Part shown: positions 1 through 7,903 of the stretch, in pieces
Numbering within the stretch: position 1 is the stretch's first letter
Layout: each line of letters opens with the position of its first letter
Origin: Bacilli bacterium
Lineage (GTDB): Bacteria; Bacillota_I; Bacilli_A; RF39; UBA660
Assembly (NCBI GenBank): GCA_017411235.1
Contig: JAFPMR010000139.1
Location: 1 to 8,998, forward strand
Reading direction: 5' to 3'
Length of the DNA: 8,998 nucleotides
Program-made: the position numbers and the translations under genes
The notes under the pieces: model-generated
What the model was told of the DNA's origin: nothing
Databases searched by the model: none
The model's input: only the letters and a program-made list of their open reading frames with translations

Positions 1-2546
1 GTTAATCCTACTTCATGACAGAATTCTACAGATTGAGGATCTCCACCATGTTCTCCACAGATACCTAACTTGATATCAGGTCTAGTCTTTCTTCCTGCTT
101 CAACAGCCATCTTTACTAATTTACCAACACCATGTTGATCTAACTTAGCAAATGGATCTTGTTCATAAATCTTATTTTCATAGTAAGAACCTAAGAACTT
201 ACCAGCATCATCTCTTGAGAAACCAAATGTCATTTGAGTTAAGTCATTTGTTCCGAATGAGAAGAATTCAGCAGATTCAGCGATTTCATCAGCAAGCAAT
301 GCTGCTCTTGGGATTTCAATCATTGTACCAATATGGTATTCAATGTCTGATTTCTTTTCAGCTTTAACTTTTTCAGCAGTTTCTACTATGATATCTTTTA
401 CGAAATCTAATTCTTTCTTTTCTCCTACTAATGGGATCATGATTTCTGGAGTAATATCATATCCATCTTCTTCATGAACTTCGATTGCAGCTTCAATTAA
501 AGCTCTTGTTTGCATTCTAGCAATTTCTGGATAAGTAACTGCTAAACGGCAACCTCTGTGTCCCATCATTGGGTTGAATTCATGTAGTTCATCACATACT
601 TTTTCGATGTGTTCAACTGTCATATTCATAGCTTTTGCTAATTCTTTCTTTTCTTCTTCAGTTTTTGGAATGAATTCATGTAGAGGAGGATCGATATAAC
701 GAACTGTCATAGGTAATCCTTTTAATTCTTTATACATAGCTTTGAAATCACCTTTTTGATAAGGGATTAATAAGTCTAAGTATTTTTCTCTATCTTCTAC
801 AGTTTCTGATAGAATCATTCTTCTTAAATTGAAGATTCTTTCTTCGTCGAAGAACATGTGTTCTGTACGACATAATCCAATACCTTCAGCTCCTAATTCG
901 ATAGCTTTTGCAGTATCTCTTGGAGTATCAGCATTTGTTCTAACTTTTAATGTTCTGATCTTGTCAGCCCATTCCATAACACGACCAAATTCACCAGCGA
1001 TTGTTGCATCAACTGTTGGAATTGCTCCATCATAGATATTTCCTGTTGTTCCATCGATTGAGATTACATCTCCTTCATGGAATGTTTTACCAGCTAATTC
1101 AAATTCTTTCTTAGCTTCGTTCATCTTGATGTCTCCACATCCAGATACACAGCATGAACCCATACCACGAGCAACTACTGCTGCGTGAGATGTCATACCA
1201 CCACGAACTGTTAGGATACCTTGAGCAACTTTCATACCAGTAATATCTTCTGGTGAAGTTTCAAGTCTAACAAGAACAACTTTTTTCTTTTTAGCAGCCC
1301 ATGCTTCTGCATCTTCAGCTGAGAATACGATTTGTCCACAAGCAGCTCCAGGAGATGCTCCTAAGCCCTTTCCAATTGGTTTAGCTTCTTTTAATGCTTT
1401 AGCATCAAATTGTGGGTGTAGTAATGTATCTAAGTTTCTTGGATCGATCATTGCTACAGCTTCTTCTTCTGTACGCATTCCTTCGTCAACTAAATCACAA
1501 GCAATCTTTAATGCTGCTTGAGCAGTTCTCTTACCATTACGAGTTTGTAACATGTATAGTTTTCCATGTTCAACTGTAAATTCCATGTCTTGCATGTCTC
1601 TATAATGTTCTTCTAGAGTCTTACAAACTTCTTGGAACTCTTTAAATGCTTCTGGGAATTTTTGTTCCATTTCAGCAATCTTCATTGGTGTACGAACACC
1701 AGCAACAACGTCTTCACCTTGAGCATTTGTTAAGAATTCACCAAATAATCCTTTTTCACCAGTAGCTGGGTCTCTTGTGAAGGCAACACCTGTACCACAA
1801 TCGTCTCCCATGTTACCGAATGCCATAGATTGAACGTTAACAGCAGTTCCCCAAGAATAAGGAATATCATTATCTCTACGATATACATTAGCTCTTGGAT
1901 TATCCCATGAACGGAATACTGCTTTAATAGCTCCCATTAATTGTTCTTTTGGATCATCTGGGAAGTCGCTACCAATCTTTTCTTTATATTCAGCTTTAAA
2001 TTGGTTAGCTAATTCTTTTAAATCATCAGCAGTTAATTCAACGTCTTGTTTAACGCCTTTTTTCTCTTTCATCTTGTCGATTAATTCTTCAAAGTATTTT
2101 TTGCCGACTTCCATAACTACGTCTGAATACATTTGAATAAATCTTCTATAGCAATCCCAAGCCCATCTTGGGTTATTACTCTTTTCTGCGATTACTTCTA
2201 CTACTTCTTCATTTAAACCTAGGTTAAGGATTGTATCCATCATACCTGGCATTGAAGCTCTAGCTCCAGATCTAACTGATACTAACAAAGGATTTTCTTT
2301 GTCGCCGAATTTTTTACCAGTGATCTCTTCCATTTTTACAATGTACTCATTGATTTGAGATTGGATTTCATCATTGATTTCTCTACCATCTTCATAATAC
2401 TTAGTACATGCTTCTGTTGTGATAGTGAATCCTTGAGGTACTGGTAAACCAATATTGGTCATTTCTGCTAAGTTAGCACCTTTACCACCTAAAAGATTAC
2501 GCATATCAGCATTTCCTTCTTTAAAAAGGTATACATATTTGTGCAT
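1..2546 (-). CDS. ppdK: Pyruvate, phosphate dikinase (3' end cut by window edge)
   Basis: The product interconverts pyruvate + ATP + Pi and phosphoenolpyruvate + AMP + PPi in the cytoplasm; in anaerobic Firmicutes it commonly serves glycolysis or gluconeogenesis with PPi. The window holds 848 codons of a family that is usually about 870-880 residues, so only a short C-terminal tail is missing. The start MHKYVYLFKEGNADMRNLLG is typical, followed by the glycine-rich GGKGANLAEM segment of the nucleotide-binding domain. The swivelling phosphohistidine domain has the GGMTSHAAVVARGMG motif with the catalytic His at about residue 454. The C-terminal PEP/pyruvate barrel has GLCRTEHMFF and GICGEHGG with the catalytic Cys at about 830. 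Start ATG 2546 has a perfect GAGGAGG seven bases upstream. It is monocistronic as far as seen, with its own promoter. No frame disruption was found. Confidence 0.97.
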   Translation of the reverse strand, partial: MHKYVYLFKEGNADMRNLLGGKGANLAEMTNIGLPVPQGFTITTEACTKYYEDGREINDEIQSQINEYIVKMEEITGKKFGDKENPLLVSVRSGARASMPGMMDTILNLGLNEEVVEVIAEKSNNPRWAWDCYRRFIQMYSDVVMEVGKKYFEELIDKMKEKKGVKQDVELTADDLKELANQFKAEYKEKIGSDFPDDPKEQLMGAIKAVFRSWDNPRANVYRRDNDIPYSWGTAVNVQSMAFGNMGDDCGTGVAFTRDPATGEKGLFGEFLTNAQGEDVVAGVRTPMKIAEMEQKFPEAFKEFQEVCKTLEEHYRDMQDMEFTVEHGKLYMLQTRNGKRTAQAALKIACDLVDEGMRTEEEAVAMIDPRNLDTLLHPQFDAKALKEAKPIGKGLGASPGAACGQIVFSAEDAEAWAAKKKKVVLVRLETSPEDITGMKVAQGILTVRGGMTSHAAVVARGMGSCCVSGCGDIKMNEAKKEFELAGKTFHEGDVISIDGTTGNIYDGAIPTVDATIAGEFGRVMEWADKIRTLKVRTNADTPRDTAKAIELGAEGIGLCRTEHMFFDEERIFNLRRMILSETVEDREKYLDLLIPYQKGDFKAMYKELKGLPMTVRYIDPPLHEFIPKTEEEKKELAKAMNMTVEHIEKVCDELHEFNPMMGHRGCRLAVTYPEIARMQTRALIEAAIEVHEEDGYDITPEIMIPLVGEKKELDFVKDIIVETAEKVKAEKKSDIEYHIGTMIEIPRAALLADEIAESAEFFSFGTNDLTQMTFGFSRDDAGKFLGSYYENKIYEQDPFAKLDQHGVGKLVKMAVEAGRKTRPDIKLGICGEHGGDPQSVEFCHEVGL

Positions 2547-2580
2547 TTAGATTCCTCCTCTATAAATTTCACACATCAAC

Positions 2581-2589
2581 ATTATACCA
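2581..2589 (-). promoter_or_regulatory. Extended -10 promoter for ppdK
   Basis: Read on the minus strand this is TGGTATAAT, a consensus -10 hexamer (2581-2586) preceded by a TGN extension. No good -35 hexamer lies 16-18 bases upstream, which is usual for extended -10 promoters. Transcription would start near 2574 and give a 5' UTR of roughly 28 bases containing the GAGGAGG ribosome binding site. It lies just after the terminator of the upstream ABC operon, so ppdK appears to be transcribed independently. Confidence 0.7.
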
Positions 2590-2595
2590 AAGAAC

Positions 2596-2627
2596 AAAAA
2601 AACAGGTTACGAATATCGCCTGTTTTT
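2596..2627 (-). terminator. Rho-independent terminator after the ABC exporter operon
   Basis: On the minus strand AAAAACAGG (2619-2627) pairs with CCTGTTTTT (2598-2606), a nine-base-pair stem with a 12-base loop, followed by further U residues. It lies between the last exporter gene and the ppdK promoter. The stem is A/U-flanked on both sides, so it could also work on the plus strand. Confidence 0.75.
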
Positions 2628-2646
2628 ACATTGCTTTGACGAAAGT

Positions 2647-2668
2647 AAGGCCTTTTTTTCAAGGCCTT
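2647..2668 (-). repeat. Second inverted repeat in the ppdK/permease gap
   Basis: AAGGCC and GGCCTT form a six-base-pair stem with a ten-base loop that carries an A- or T-run depending on strand. There is no good U tract after the stem on the minus strand (ACTTTCG follows), so it is not a canonical terminator. It may pause polymerase or protect the mRNA 3' end ahead of the proper terminator about 20 bases further on. Confidence 0.45.
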
Positions 2669-2707
2669 TACACTCGTTTTATAAACTTCTTTTCTATTAC
2701 TATAAAT

Positions 2708-3502
2708 TTAACTTCTAGCTCCTACTAAATTAGATGATGTATAGGCTTTTAATCCCTTATTAAATAGGATAAATGCTAAGCCAATTAAGATCATTGTTCC
2801 ACCTACTAAGATACCAAATTCTCTAAAGTTGAAATTGATAAGTAAGTGAACTGGTATCCAGCTAGCTAATCCACTAGGAATTAAGGTATAAGCAATAAAT
2901 TTTACTATTTTATTGAATATTATATCTGGATATAATGATGTATTAATAAATACATCTCTAATAGCATCTGTTAAGTAACTGGAGCGAATAAATTTAAATG
3001 TTAAACTATTATAGATAGTTACTATAGCAACATAGATTAATGCTCCAAAGATTATTAAGATGTTATATAGTAAGAAATTCTTAATACTGAAGTTAAAGAT
3101 AAATAATGCTAAATAACCATAGATTAAATCCCCTACTGCACTTGGTTCTAAGCTCGATGAGATGACTTGACACAAGACGTTCTTAGGCATTGTTAGATAG
3201 GCATCTAATTTACCTTGTTCGATGTATTCAGGTATTTTGTAAGCACCATTAAACAATGTATGTGCAAGTCCAAAAGAACCAGAGGAGATAGCCCAGAATA
3301 ACATGACGTCTTTAAATGTGTAGCCACCAATTAATTCTCTAAGTGAGAAGATTGTTATCCATTGGATAATGAAGGTAGCATTATTAAAGATCATCATGAT
3401 AACTGAGGTTAAGAATGCTACTTTGTTTTCCATAGCTTTCATCAAATTATATTTAATGGATATAAACATTATTTTTAAATTGTTTTTAGCCTCCGTTAAC
3501 AT
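2708..3502 (-). CDS. ABC-2 type exporter permease, second subunit
   Basis: A 264-residue integral membrane protein with about six hydrophobic segments, matching in size and organisation the ABC2_membrane_6 (PF06182) permeases that occur in pairs next to a COG4586 ATPase. With the upstream permease it would form the membrane channel of an exporter; the substrate of this family is generally unknown. Recognisable stretches include the cytoplasmic loop EYIEQGKLDAYLTMPKN and the helix SSYLTDAIRDVF, both typical of the family. The start at 3502 overlaps the previous gene by 17 bases and has AAGGGGTG upstream at slightly long spacing; Met at 3469 is an alternative start, but the nearest GGAGG is then about 20 bases away. 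It is the last gene of the operon, followed by a terminator. Confidence 0.88.
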   Translation of the reverse strand: MLTEAKNNLKIMFISIKYNLMKAMENKVAFLTSVIMMIFNNATFIIQWITIFSLRELIGGYTFKDVMLFWAISSGSFGLAHTLFNGAYKIPEYIEQGKLDAYLTMPKNVLCQVISSSLEPSAVGDLIYGYLALFIFNFSIKNFLLYNILIIFGALIYVAIVTIYNSLTFKFIRSSYLTDAIRDVFINTSLYPDIIFNKIVKFIAYTLIPSGLASWIPVHLLINFNFREFGILVGGTMILIGLAFILFNKGLKAYTSSNLVGARS

Positions 3503-4277
3503 TTAATTTTTTCACCCCTTTCTTATAAATAATTATCATTAAGATTATTACAATTAAGATTGTAATAATTTGAGCTAATAAGATATTTTTAAAAATAGAT
3601 GAACTAAAATTTAAGATTAATTTAGCTGGTCCATAACTAACGCTATAGATTGGTGTATATTTAATAATATTGCCGATGAATTTAGGAAACATTTCTAAGG
3701 GGAAGAATACACCAAACATTAAAATCATTTTGTTATATACATTTTGGAATGGTTTAGAATCTTCTACCCAGAATGAACTTAAGCTTATTAAGATTCTTAT
3801 CATACCAGTAATTAATACTGCAAGTAAGAAAATTGGGATAGCAGCTAAGATACTTAATGGATTAAAATCTGGAATTGCTCCAGCAAAGATTAAACCCATA
3901 ATTATAGCAATAATAGTAAAGGCAATAAATCTAATTAATGTATCTGCCATAAATTTACAAATTGTATATCCAATATAGTTATATGGTTTATTAACTTGAT
4001 ATGCAATATTACCAGATTTGATATTGTCTCTAATTTCATCTGTAGCTACTTTAGATCCACTTCCATAAGTAATTATTTCTGCAAGTAATAAGTACCAAAT
4101 CATTTGACCATATGTATATCCTTTAATGATACTATTTGGGTCACCATAGATATAAGACCATAATGATACTAGAACGAACATAGTGATTGCAAAACCAATA
4201 AATCTAAAGAATAAACTGGAGATATATTGGATTGAATCATTAAATGTTGTTTTAATTATAAATAAATACTTTCTCAT
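3486..4277 (-). CDS. ABC-2 type exporter permease, first subunit
   Basis: A 263-residue membrane protein with about six transmembrane helices and a family-typical loop, DEIRDNIKSGNIAYQVNKP, which in paired ABC-2 permeases of this type probably contacts the ATPase. It starts with MRKYLFIIKTTF, and its ATG overlaps the TGA of the ATPase gene in ATGA, a sign of translational coupling. Its C-terminus is a basic tail (YKKGVKKLNVNGG). It probably pairs with the downstream permease and the upstream ATPase as a heteromeric exporter of unknown substrate. The assignment to the COG4587/COG3694 pair rests on length, gene order and recognisable sequence. Confidence 0.88.
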   Translation of the reverse strand: MRKYLFIIKTTFNDSIQYISSLFFRFIGFAITMFVLVSLWSYIYGDPNSIIKGYTYGQMIWYLLLAEIITYGSGSKVATDEIRDNIKSGNIAYQVNKPYNYIGYTICKFMADTLIRFIAFTIIAIIMGLIFAGAIPDFNPLSILAAIPIFLLAVLITGMIRILISLSSFWVEDSKPFQNVYNKMILMFGVFFPLEMFPKFIGNIIKYTPIYSVSYGPAKLILNFSSSIFKNILLAQIITILIVIILMIIIYKKGVKKLNVNGG

Positions 4278-5254
4278 TTCTTATTACCTTTATAAATTGA
4301 ACTAATGATTTGTTCTAGTGGTGTATTAGAAATATTAATATCAATGATTTTATCAGGATCTAATAATTTAATAGCATCACTAATACTCTTTTTAGTCAAA
4401 TCTACTTCAATCTTTAAATTGTAGTCTTTATCTTTTAAGATAGTTATTCCTTCTGTTTCATCTAAATTAATCTTGGTATTCATTTTAGCTTCAACAATCT
4501 TTTTATTTAAGTAATGGTATTTTAAGTTTTCCATTGTATCGTCTAATACAATTTTACCGTCGTTGATAATAATGACTCTCTTACATAGTTTTTCAATATC
4601 GCCAACATCATGACTTGTTAAAAATATAGTTGTTTTCTTTTCTTTGTTTAACCTTTTAATAAATACTCTTATTTTTTCTTTAATTACAGGGTCTAAACCA
4701 ATAGTTGGCTCGTCTAAGAAAAGAATCTCTGGTTCATGAATTAAGGAAGCAACGATTTCACAAATCATTCTTTGACCTAATGATAAACTACGTACTGGTG
4801 TATTAATGAATTCATCTAATTCGAAGATTTCATTATACTCTTGGATTCTTTTTTCTACTACACTTTCTGGTAGATCATAGATAGCTCCAAAGAATTTGAA
4901 GTTATCATATGGCGTTAAATGAATCCATAATTGTTCTTTTTGACCGAAAACGCAACCAATTTTATAAGCTAGTTGTTTCCTTTCGGTTTGAGGATTGGTT
5001 CCTGAAATACTTATATCTCCTTTGGAGGGATATAGGATACCAGTTAACATTTTAATGGTCGTTGATTTTCCAGCACCATTGGGTCCAATAAATGCTAGAA
5101 TTTCACCTTTTTCAATGTTAAAAGATATATTATTAACGGCTTTCTTTTCTTTGTATTTAGGTTTAAATATTGATTTTATACTACCTTTAATACCTTTATC
5201 TTTTTGTTTTATTTTAAAGGTTTTCGATAGATTTTTTACTTCTATTATCGACAT
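4274..5254 (-). CDS. ABC exporter ATP-binding subunit (COG4586-like)
   Basis: A 326-residue cytoplasmic ATPase that would power the two permeases encoded downstream. Visible motifs: Walker A GPNGAGKST (about 57-65), Q-loop Gln near 105, ABC signature SLSLGQR (about 156-162, Leu replacing the usual first Gly of LSGGQ), Walker B ILFLDEP (177-183), D-loop GLD and the H-loop His in TSHD (215). The N-terminal insertion between the first strand and Walker A (KQKDKGIKGSIKSIFKPKYK) and the SLGQ signature are characteristic of COG4586 ATPases rather than of the shorter DrrA/CcmA types. About 85 residues follow the nucleotide-binding core as an accessory domain. The ATG at 5254 follows AGGAGG by seven bases; the preceding GNAT gene stops 16 bases upstream and the next gene overlaps by four. 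Confidence 0.95.
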   Translation of the reverse strand: MSIIEVKNLSKTFKIKQKDKGIKGSIKSIFKPKYKEKKAVNNISFNIEKGEILAFIGPNGAGKSTTIKMLTGILYPSKGDISISGTNPQTERKQLAYKIGCVFGQKEQLWIHLTPYDNFKFFGAIYDLPESVVEKRIQEYNEIFELDEFINTPVRSLSLGQRMICEIVASLIHEPEILFLDEPTIGLDPVIKEKIRVFIKRLNKEKKTTIFLTSHDVGDIEKLCKRVIIINDGKIVLDDTMENLKYHYLNKKIVEAKMNTKINLDETEGITILKDKDYNLKIEVDLTKKSISDAIKLLDPDKIIDINISNTPLEQIISSIYKGNKK

Positions 5255-5270
5255 AGTTATTCCTCCTTTT

Positions 5271-5849
5271 TTATCTTCTTAGTATTCTTGGTTCATATCT
5301 ATTTTGATATGTATTTATTGCTCTTTCTACGTTGATAGCATACCTACGACATCTTCCTTCTTCTGGATCTTCCCAAGTATGGATTAAATATCCACCAAGA
5401 GCTTCCATGGTTCGATAGGATGCTATGTTATCATCATTACAATCTAATAATACCACATCTAGACCTACTTCATGACAACGAAGTAATGCTAGATATAAAT
5501 TTACTTCATTATAGCCGTGTCCTCTTTCGGTTGGACGTATTCCATAACCAATATGACCACCTATTCGTTGCAATCTTTCGTTTAGTTGCATTCGGATATT
5601 TATCATACCGATAAGACGATTATCGGATTCTCTAATTAACATATAAGTCTCTGATGGGACTCGATTTTCATTGGGGGACATATTTCGATATTCTTCTAAT
5701 CGTCTTAACCAGGCATCATAATCATGGACATAATGATTAAGGCCACCGGAGCCATTTATATTACTATTATATCGATGGTGTTCTTCTATATATTCTATGG
5801 CTTGTTCTCGGTATGATTCATCTGGTATGACATGATATAGTCTTTCCAT
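5271..5849 (-). CDS. GNAT family N-acetyltransferase (COG3981-like)
   Basis: A 192-residue acetyl-CoA-dependent N-acetyltransferase; the acceptor is not predictable. The acetyl-CoA loop (motif A) is RPTERGHGYNEVNLYLAL at about 105-122, an R-G-H-G-Y-N variant of R-x-x-G-x-G/A. The later motif NDDNIASYRTMEALGG (about 138-153) is the usual GNAT C-terminal helix and strand, and ESDNRLIGMINIR is the central strand pair. It is unusually rich in Arg and Tyr. It begins two bases after the nucleotidyltransferase stop with AAAGGAG at good spacing, and ends 16 bases before the ABC ATPase, so it is translated within the same transcript. It could act on a small molecule handled by the exporter, but that is inference from position only. 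Confidence 0.9.
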   Translation of the reverse strand: MERLYHVIPDESYREQAIEYIEEHHRYNSNINGSGGLNHYVHDYDAWLRRLEEYRNMSPNENRVPSETYMLIRESDNRLIGMINIRMQLNERLQRIGGHIGYGIRPTERGHGYNEVNLYLALLRCHEVGLDVVLLDCNDDNIASYRTMEALGGYLIHTWEDPEEGRCRRYAINVERAINTYQNRYEPRILRR

Positions 5850-5851
5850 AG

Positions 5852-6605
5852 TTATTCTCCTTTCTTTATTTGTTCTTTTATTTTGAAATTATTAATATTA
5901 AATTTGCCGTCTTTTATGACGTATTTATATAGATTATCTAGATTATTTCTATTAGGATAATCAAAGCATTTTATTACTAATTTATTAAATTTGTTTTTAG
6001 GGAATTTTAGGACATTGTATTTTTTTCTATAAACGGGATCTTTAAAAAATCTTTCGATTTTGTTTTCTGGTAAGATAAGATAATCATTGTTGTATAGATA
6101 AGCTTCTATTAAATATTTTAAACATATGTAATATGGCATTTTATTGTGATACTTACAAGCTTTATAATCTTCATAAGCATCCCAGCATCGATAGTATTTC
6201 ATAATGTCATATTCATTTTCTTTTTCATAAGCATTGAGTGCTTTTCTCTTAAGTCTTTCTACTACAACTCTATTACCGTGTATTAATTTACCATTAATAA
6301 TCATGTTAGCCATTGGACCTCCATGACCTCTTTTATCATTTAATAAATATTCTTCGATTTTATAGATGGGATTTATAAAGTACTCTATTATGTAATTACC
6401 TACTTTTTTGTTGCCGCGTATTCGATAATTACACCTGTTTTTTAAAACTATATAAACATCTATATCACTGTATTTGTTATTATTGTTAACGGCATAACTG
6501 CCAACTAGTAAGATTGCTTCAACATCTTTATCTTTTTTATAATCTCTAATAAATCTATTTAAGGCATCTTTCCACTCGTTTTGAGGGTTCAGTCCCTTGT
6601 TTCAT
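5852..6605 (-). pseudogene. Nucleotidyltransferase gene with a +1 frameshift near its start
   Basis: The long frame ends at 5852 and is open upstream past the ATG at 6313 as far as about 6601. It encodes a Pol beta-like nucleotidyltransferase: AILLVGSYA (Gly codon at 6502) followed ten residues later by SDIDVYIVL gives the GS...DxD metal and nucleotide site, and IIEYFINP may give the third carboxylate. No ATG, GTG or TTG exists in that frame before the domain. An ATG at 6605 with AAGGA seven bases upstream sits in another frame and stops after 16 codons (MKQGTEPSK...). Removing one base, for example one G of the GGG at 6594-6596, joins them as MKQGLNPQNEWKDALNRF, an intact protein of about 250 residues. 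Aminoglycoside or lincosamide nucleotidyltransferases share this fold, but no substrate can be assigned. It may be a real pseudogene, a consensus error, or start at a rare CTG (6592). Confidence 0.8.
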
Positions 6606-6620
6606 ATTATTTCCTTCTTT

Positions 6621-7080
6621 CTATATTTTGAATTCCATTCTAAATGTTTGGATTTCAAAACCATTTTTTATGTAAAAGTTAAAGGCTTTTTCGTTAAAAG
6701 ACCATACTGATAAGCTAATCTCTTGTACTCCTTTAACTTCACCTATTCTTTTTATTTCATTCATAAGCTTTGTTCCGATTCCTAAGTGTCTACTATCGCT
6801 TTCTACACCAAGTTCATGAACTGCTAGTATTTTTCTTTTTTTGGTTTGTAAACCACCTTTTGTATCAACTTCACCAAAGACAAAGCCTTTGACTTTTTGG
6901 TTATCTACAAATACTAGTTTTATCATTTTCTTTGAATGTAATCTTTTATTAAATTCTTCGATAGGGACATGGATCGGAAGCTATGAATATATCAGGTCTT
7001 CCTTCGACGTGAAGATCCTGAACTTCCTGAAATATTTTATTTACTTCAGGAAAATCTTTATGATTCATCTTCCTAATCAT
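6621..7080 (-). pseudogene. GNAT acetyltransferase gene split by a +1 frameshift
   Basis: The N-terminal part starts at ATG 7080 (AGAAGG seven bases upstream, five bases after the previous stop) and reads MIRKMNHKDFPEVNKIF, then VQDLHVEGRPDIFIASDP, before TAA at 6949-6951. The C-terminal part is open in another frame from about 6980 to 6621 and reads EEFNKRLHSKK, then KLVFVDNQKVKGFVFGEV, then the acetyl-CoA loop SRHLGIGTKLM and the terminal NEKAFNFYIKNGFEI. Together they form one standard-length GNAT of about 152 residues of the HxxHxxxRPDIF type. The span of 460 bases is one more than a multiple of three. The shift lies between about 6983 and 6951, most likely near GTCCCTATC. The C-terminal piece alone (ATG 6926, 101 residues) lacks the first helices and would probably be inactive. 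Decay and consensus error are both possible. Confidence 0.85.
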
Positions 7081-7084
7081 GTTT

Positions 7085-7600
7085 TTACCTTCTTTCTTTT
7101 TTTAATGTCATATTTAAGCTTCTGGTAGGATTTCCGATACCATCTTTAATATTTTTAGGTCTTCCGCTTTTATAAAATCCTATCTTTTCATATAAATGAA
7201 CAGCTCTTTCATTGTTTTCATGGACTTTCAATGTGATTCTTTTTAAATGTAATTCTTGATATCCATATTCAATTAAACGCATTAATATTTCTCGTCCATA
7301 ATGATTATTTTGATGTTTTATGGCTATCCAGATACCTAATTCTCCGACTTCATTTTCTATTTCATGATATCCGGCATTACCTATTAATTCGCCTGTTTCT
7401 TTATCTATTACGGTAAAGCTATACAAATGCTTATTATTCTCTACCCATTCTATTTCTTCTTCACGAGTATAGATACGGGCTGGGAATGTGCTAATGTATT
7501 GATATATTTCTGGATTATTTACATTTTCCAAATAGAAATCAACATATTCGGTGTCCATTCTTACGAAATAGACTCGTTCACTTTCCATTACTATTTCCAT
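7085..7600 (-). CDS. GNAT acetyltransferase, RimJ/RimL type
   Basis: A 171-residue acetyltransferase of the GNAT_3 type, which includes ribosomal-protein and many antibiotic or small-molecule N-acetyltransferases. The N-terminus ESERVYFVRMDTEYVDFYLENVNNPEIYQYI is typical (shown here in part of its motif: ERVYFVRMD). Central strands carry FTVIDKETGELIGNAGYH; the acetyl-CoA loop is HQNNHYGREILMRLIEYGY, a Q-x-x-x-Y-G variant; the C-terminal NNERAVHLYEKIGFYKSGR is the usual Asn/Tyr helix. The start at 7600 is chosen because AGAAAGGA lies eight bases upstream; a longer reading from 7639 would add 13 charged residues, overlap the upstream small gene and lack a good ribosome binding site. It is followed after four bases by the next GNAT gene. 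Confidence 0.9.
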   Translation of the reverse strand: MEIVMESERVYFVRMDTEYVDFYLENVNNPEIYQYISTFPARIYTREEEIEWVENNKHLYSFTVIDKETGELIGNAGYHEIENEVGELGIWIAIKHQNNHYGREILMRLIEYGYQELHLKRITLKVHENNERAVHLYEKIGFYKSGRPKNIKDGIGNPTRSLNMTLKKERR

Positions 7601-7613
7601 AATGATTTCCTTT

Positions 7614-7772
7614 CTATTTTTTCTTTCGTTTTTGTTCATATTCTTCTAAGCCTTCTTCTAGTCTTTTTTTGAGCTCTAGAAGATATTGTTTTTGAAGAAG
7701 ATATTTCTTTTGATTCTTTAGTCTCAAGCATTCTTCATTGTAGTTCTTTAGCTTATAACATTCTTTATTCAT
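7614..7772 (-). CDS. Small charged helical protein, possible coiled coil
   Basis: A 52-residue ORF starting MNKECYKLKNYNEECLRLKN and ending LEEYEQKRKKK. It is almost entirely Lys, Glu, Leu, Asn, Gln and Tyr with no Pro, and Leu/Tyr spacing suggests one long amphipathic helix or coiled coil. The ATG has GAGTG about six bases upstream, a modest site. It ends 13 bases before the start of the RimJ/RimL-type gene, so it is probably the first gene of the operon, and it is the first gene after the second terminator-bearing RNA element. I recognise no family; it could be a small adaptor or simply a spurious reading frame in Lys/Glu-rich sequence. Confidence 0.55.
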   Translation of the reverse strand: MNKECYKLKNYNEECLRLKNQKKYLLQKQYLLELKKRLEEGLEEYEQKRKKK

Positions 7773-7810
7773 ATTAATCACTCTTTTCTATTTTTATTTT
7801 TATCTTTTAA

Positions 7811-7844
7811 AACAAAAAGGAGTCACATATAATGATGTGACTCC
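7811..7844 (-). terminator. Rho-independent terminator of RNA element copy 2
   Basis: GGAGTCACAT (7835-7844) pairs perfectly with ATGTGACTCC (7819-7828) around a six-base loop, and UUUUUGUUUU follows. This is the strongest terminator in the window. It stands between the promoter at 8187-8215 and the seven-gene operon starting at 7772. I see no good promoter between it and that operon (7773-7811), so it may be an attenuator that must be read through. Confidence 0.85.
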
Positions 7845-7903
7845 GAATTACTTCGTGTAGGAATTATAGTTCCCTATGTAGCTTAATATACATACTCACT
7901 AAG
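7819..7903 (-). ncRNA. Structured RNA element, copy 2 (candidate attenuator)
   Basis: This copy shares three identical blocks in the same order with copy 1: CTTAGTGAG (7895-7903), CCTACACG (7854-7861) and CGGAGTCAC (7837-7845). Between them are hairpins whose sequences differ from copy 1 but still pair: TATGTA/TACATA (7889-7894 with 7875-7880), GGAA/TTCC (7870-7873 with 7860-7863), and CGAA/TTCG around a GTAA tetraloop (7844-7855). It ends in the terminator at 7811-7844. GTGA of the first block could pair with TCAC of the last, in competition with the terminator stem. Its first block and first hairpin overlap the last codons of the small ORF at 7883-8041. I cannot match it to a named RNA family. 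Confidence 0.65.

Noticed and set aside
829..1035. Plus-strand ORFs inside ppdK, the exporter genes and the acetyltransferase genes.
   Set aside because: They are antisense shadows of well-supported genes, with no ribosome binding sites or recognisable motifs.
7601..7639. Longer start of the RimJ/RimL-type acetyltransferase at 7639.
   Set aside because: It adds 13 charged residues not typical of the family, overlaps the preceding ORF, and lacks the clear AAAGGA found before the ATG at 7600.
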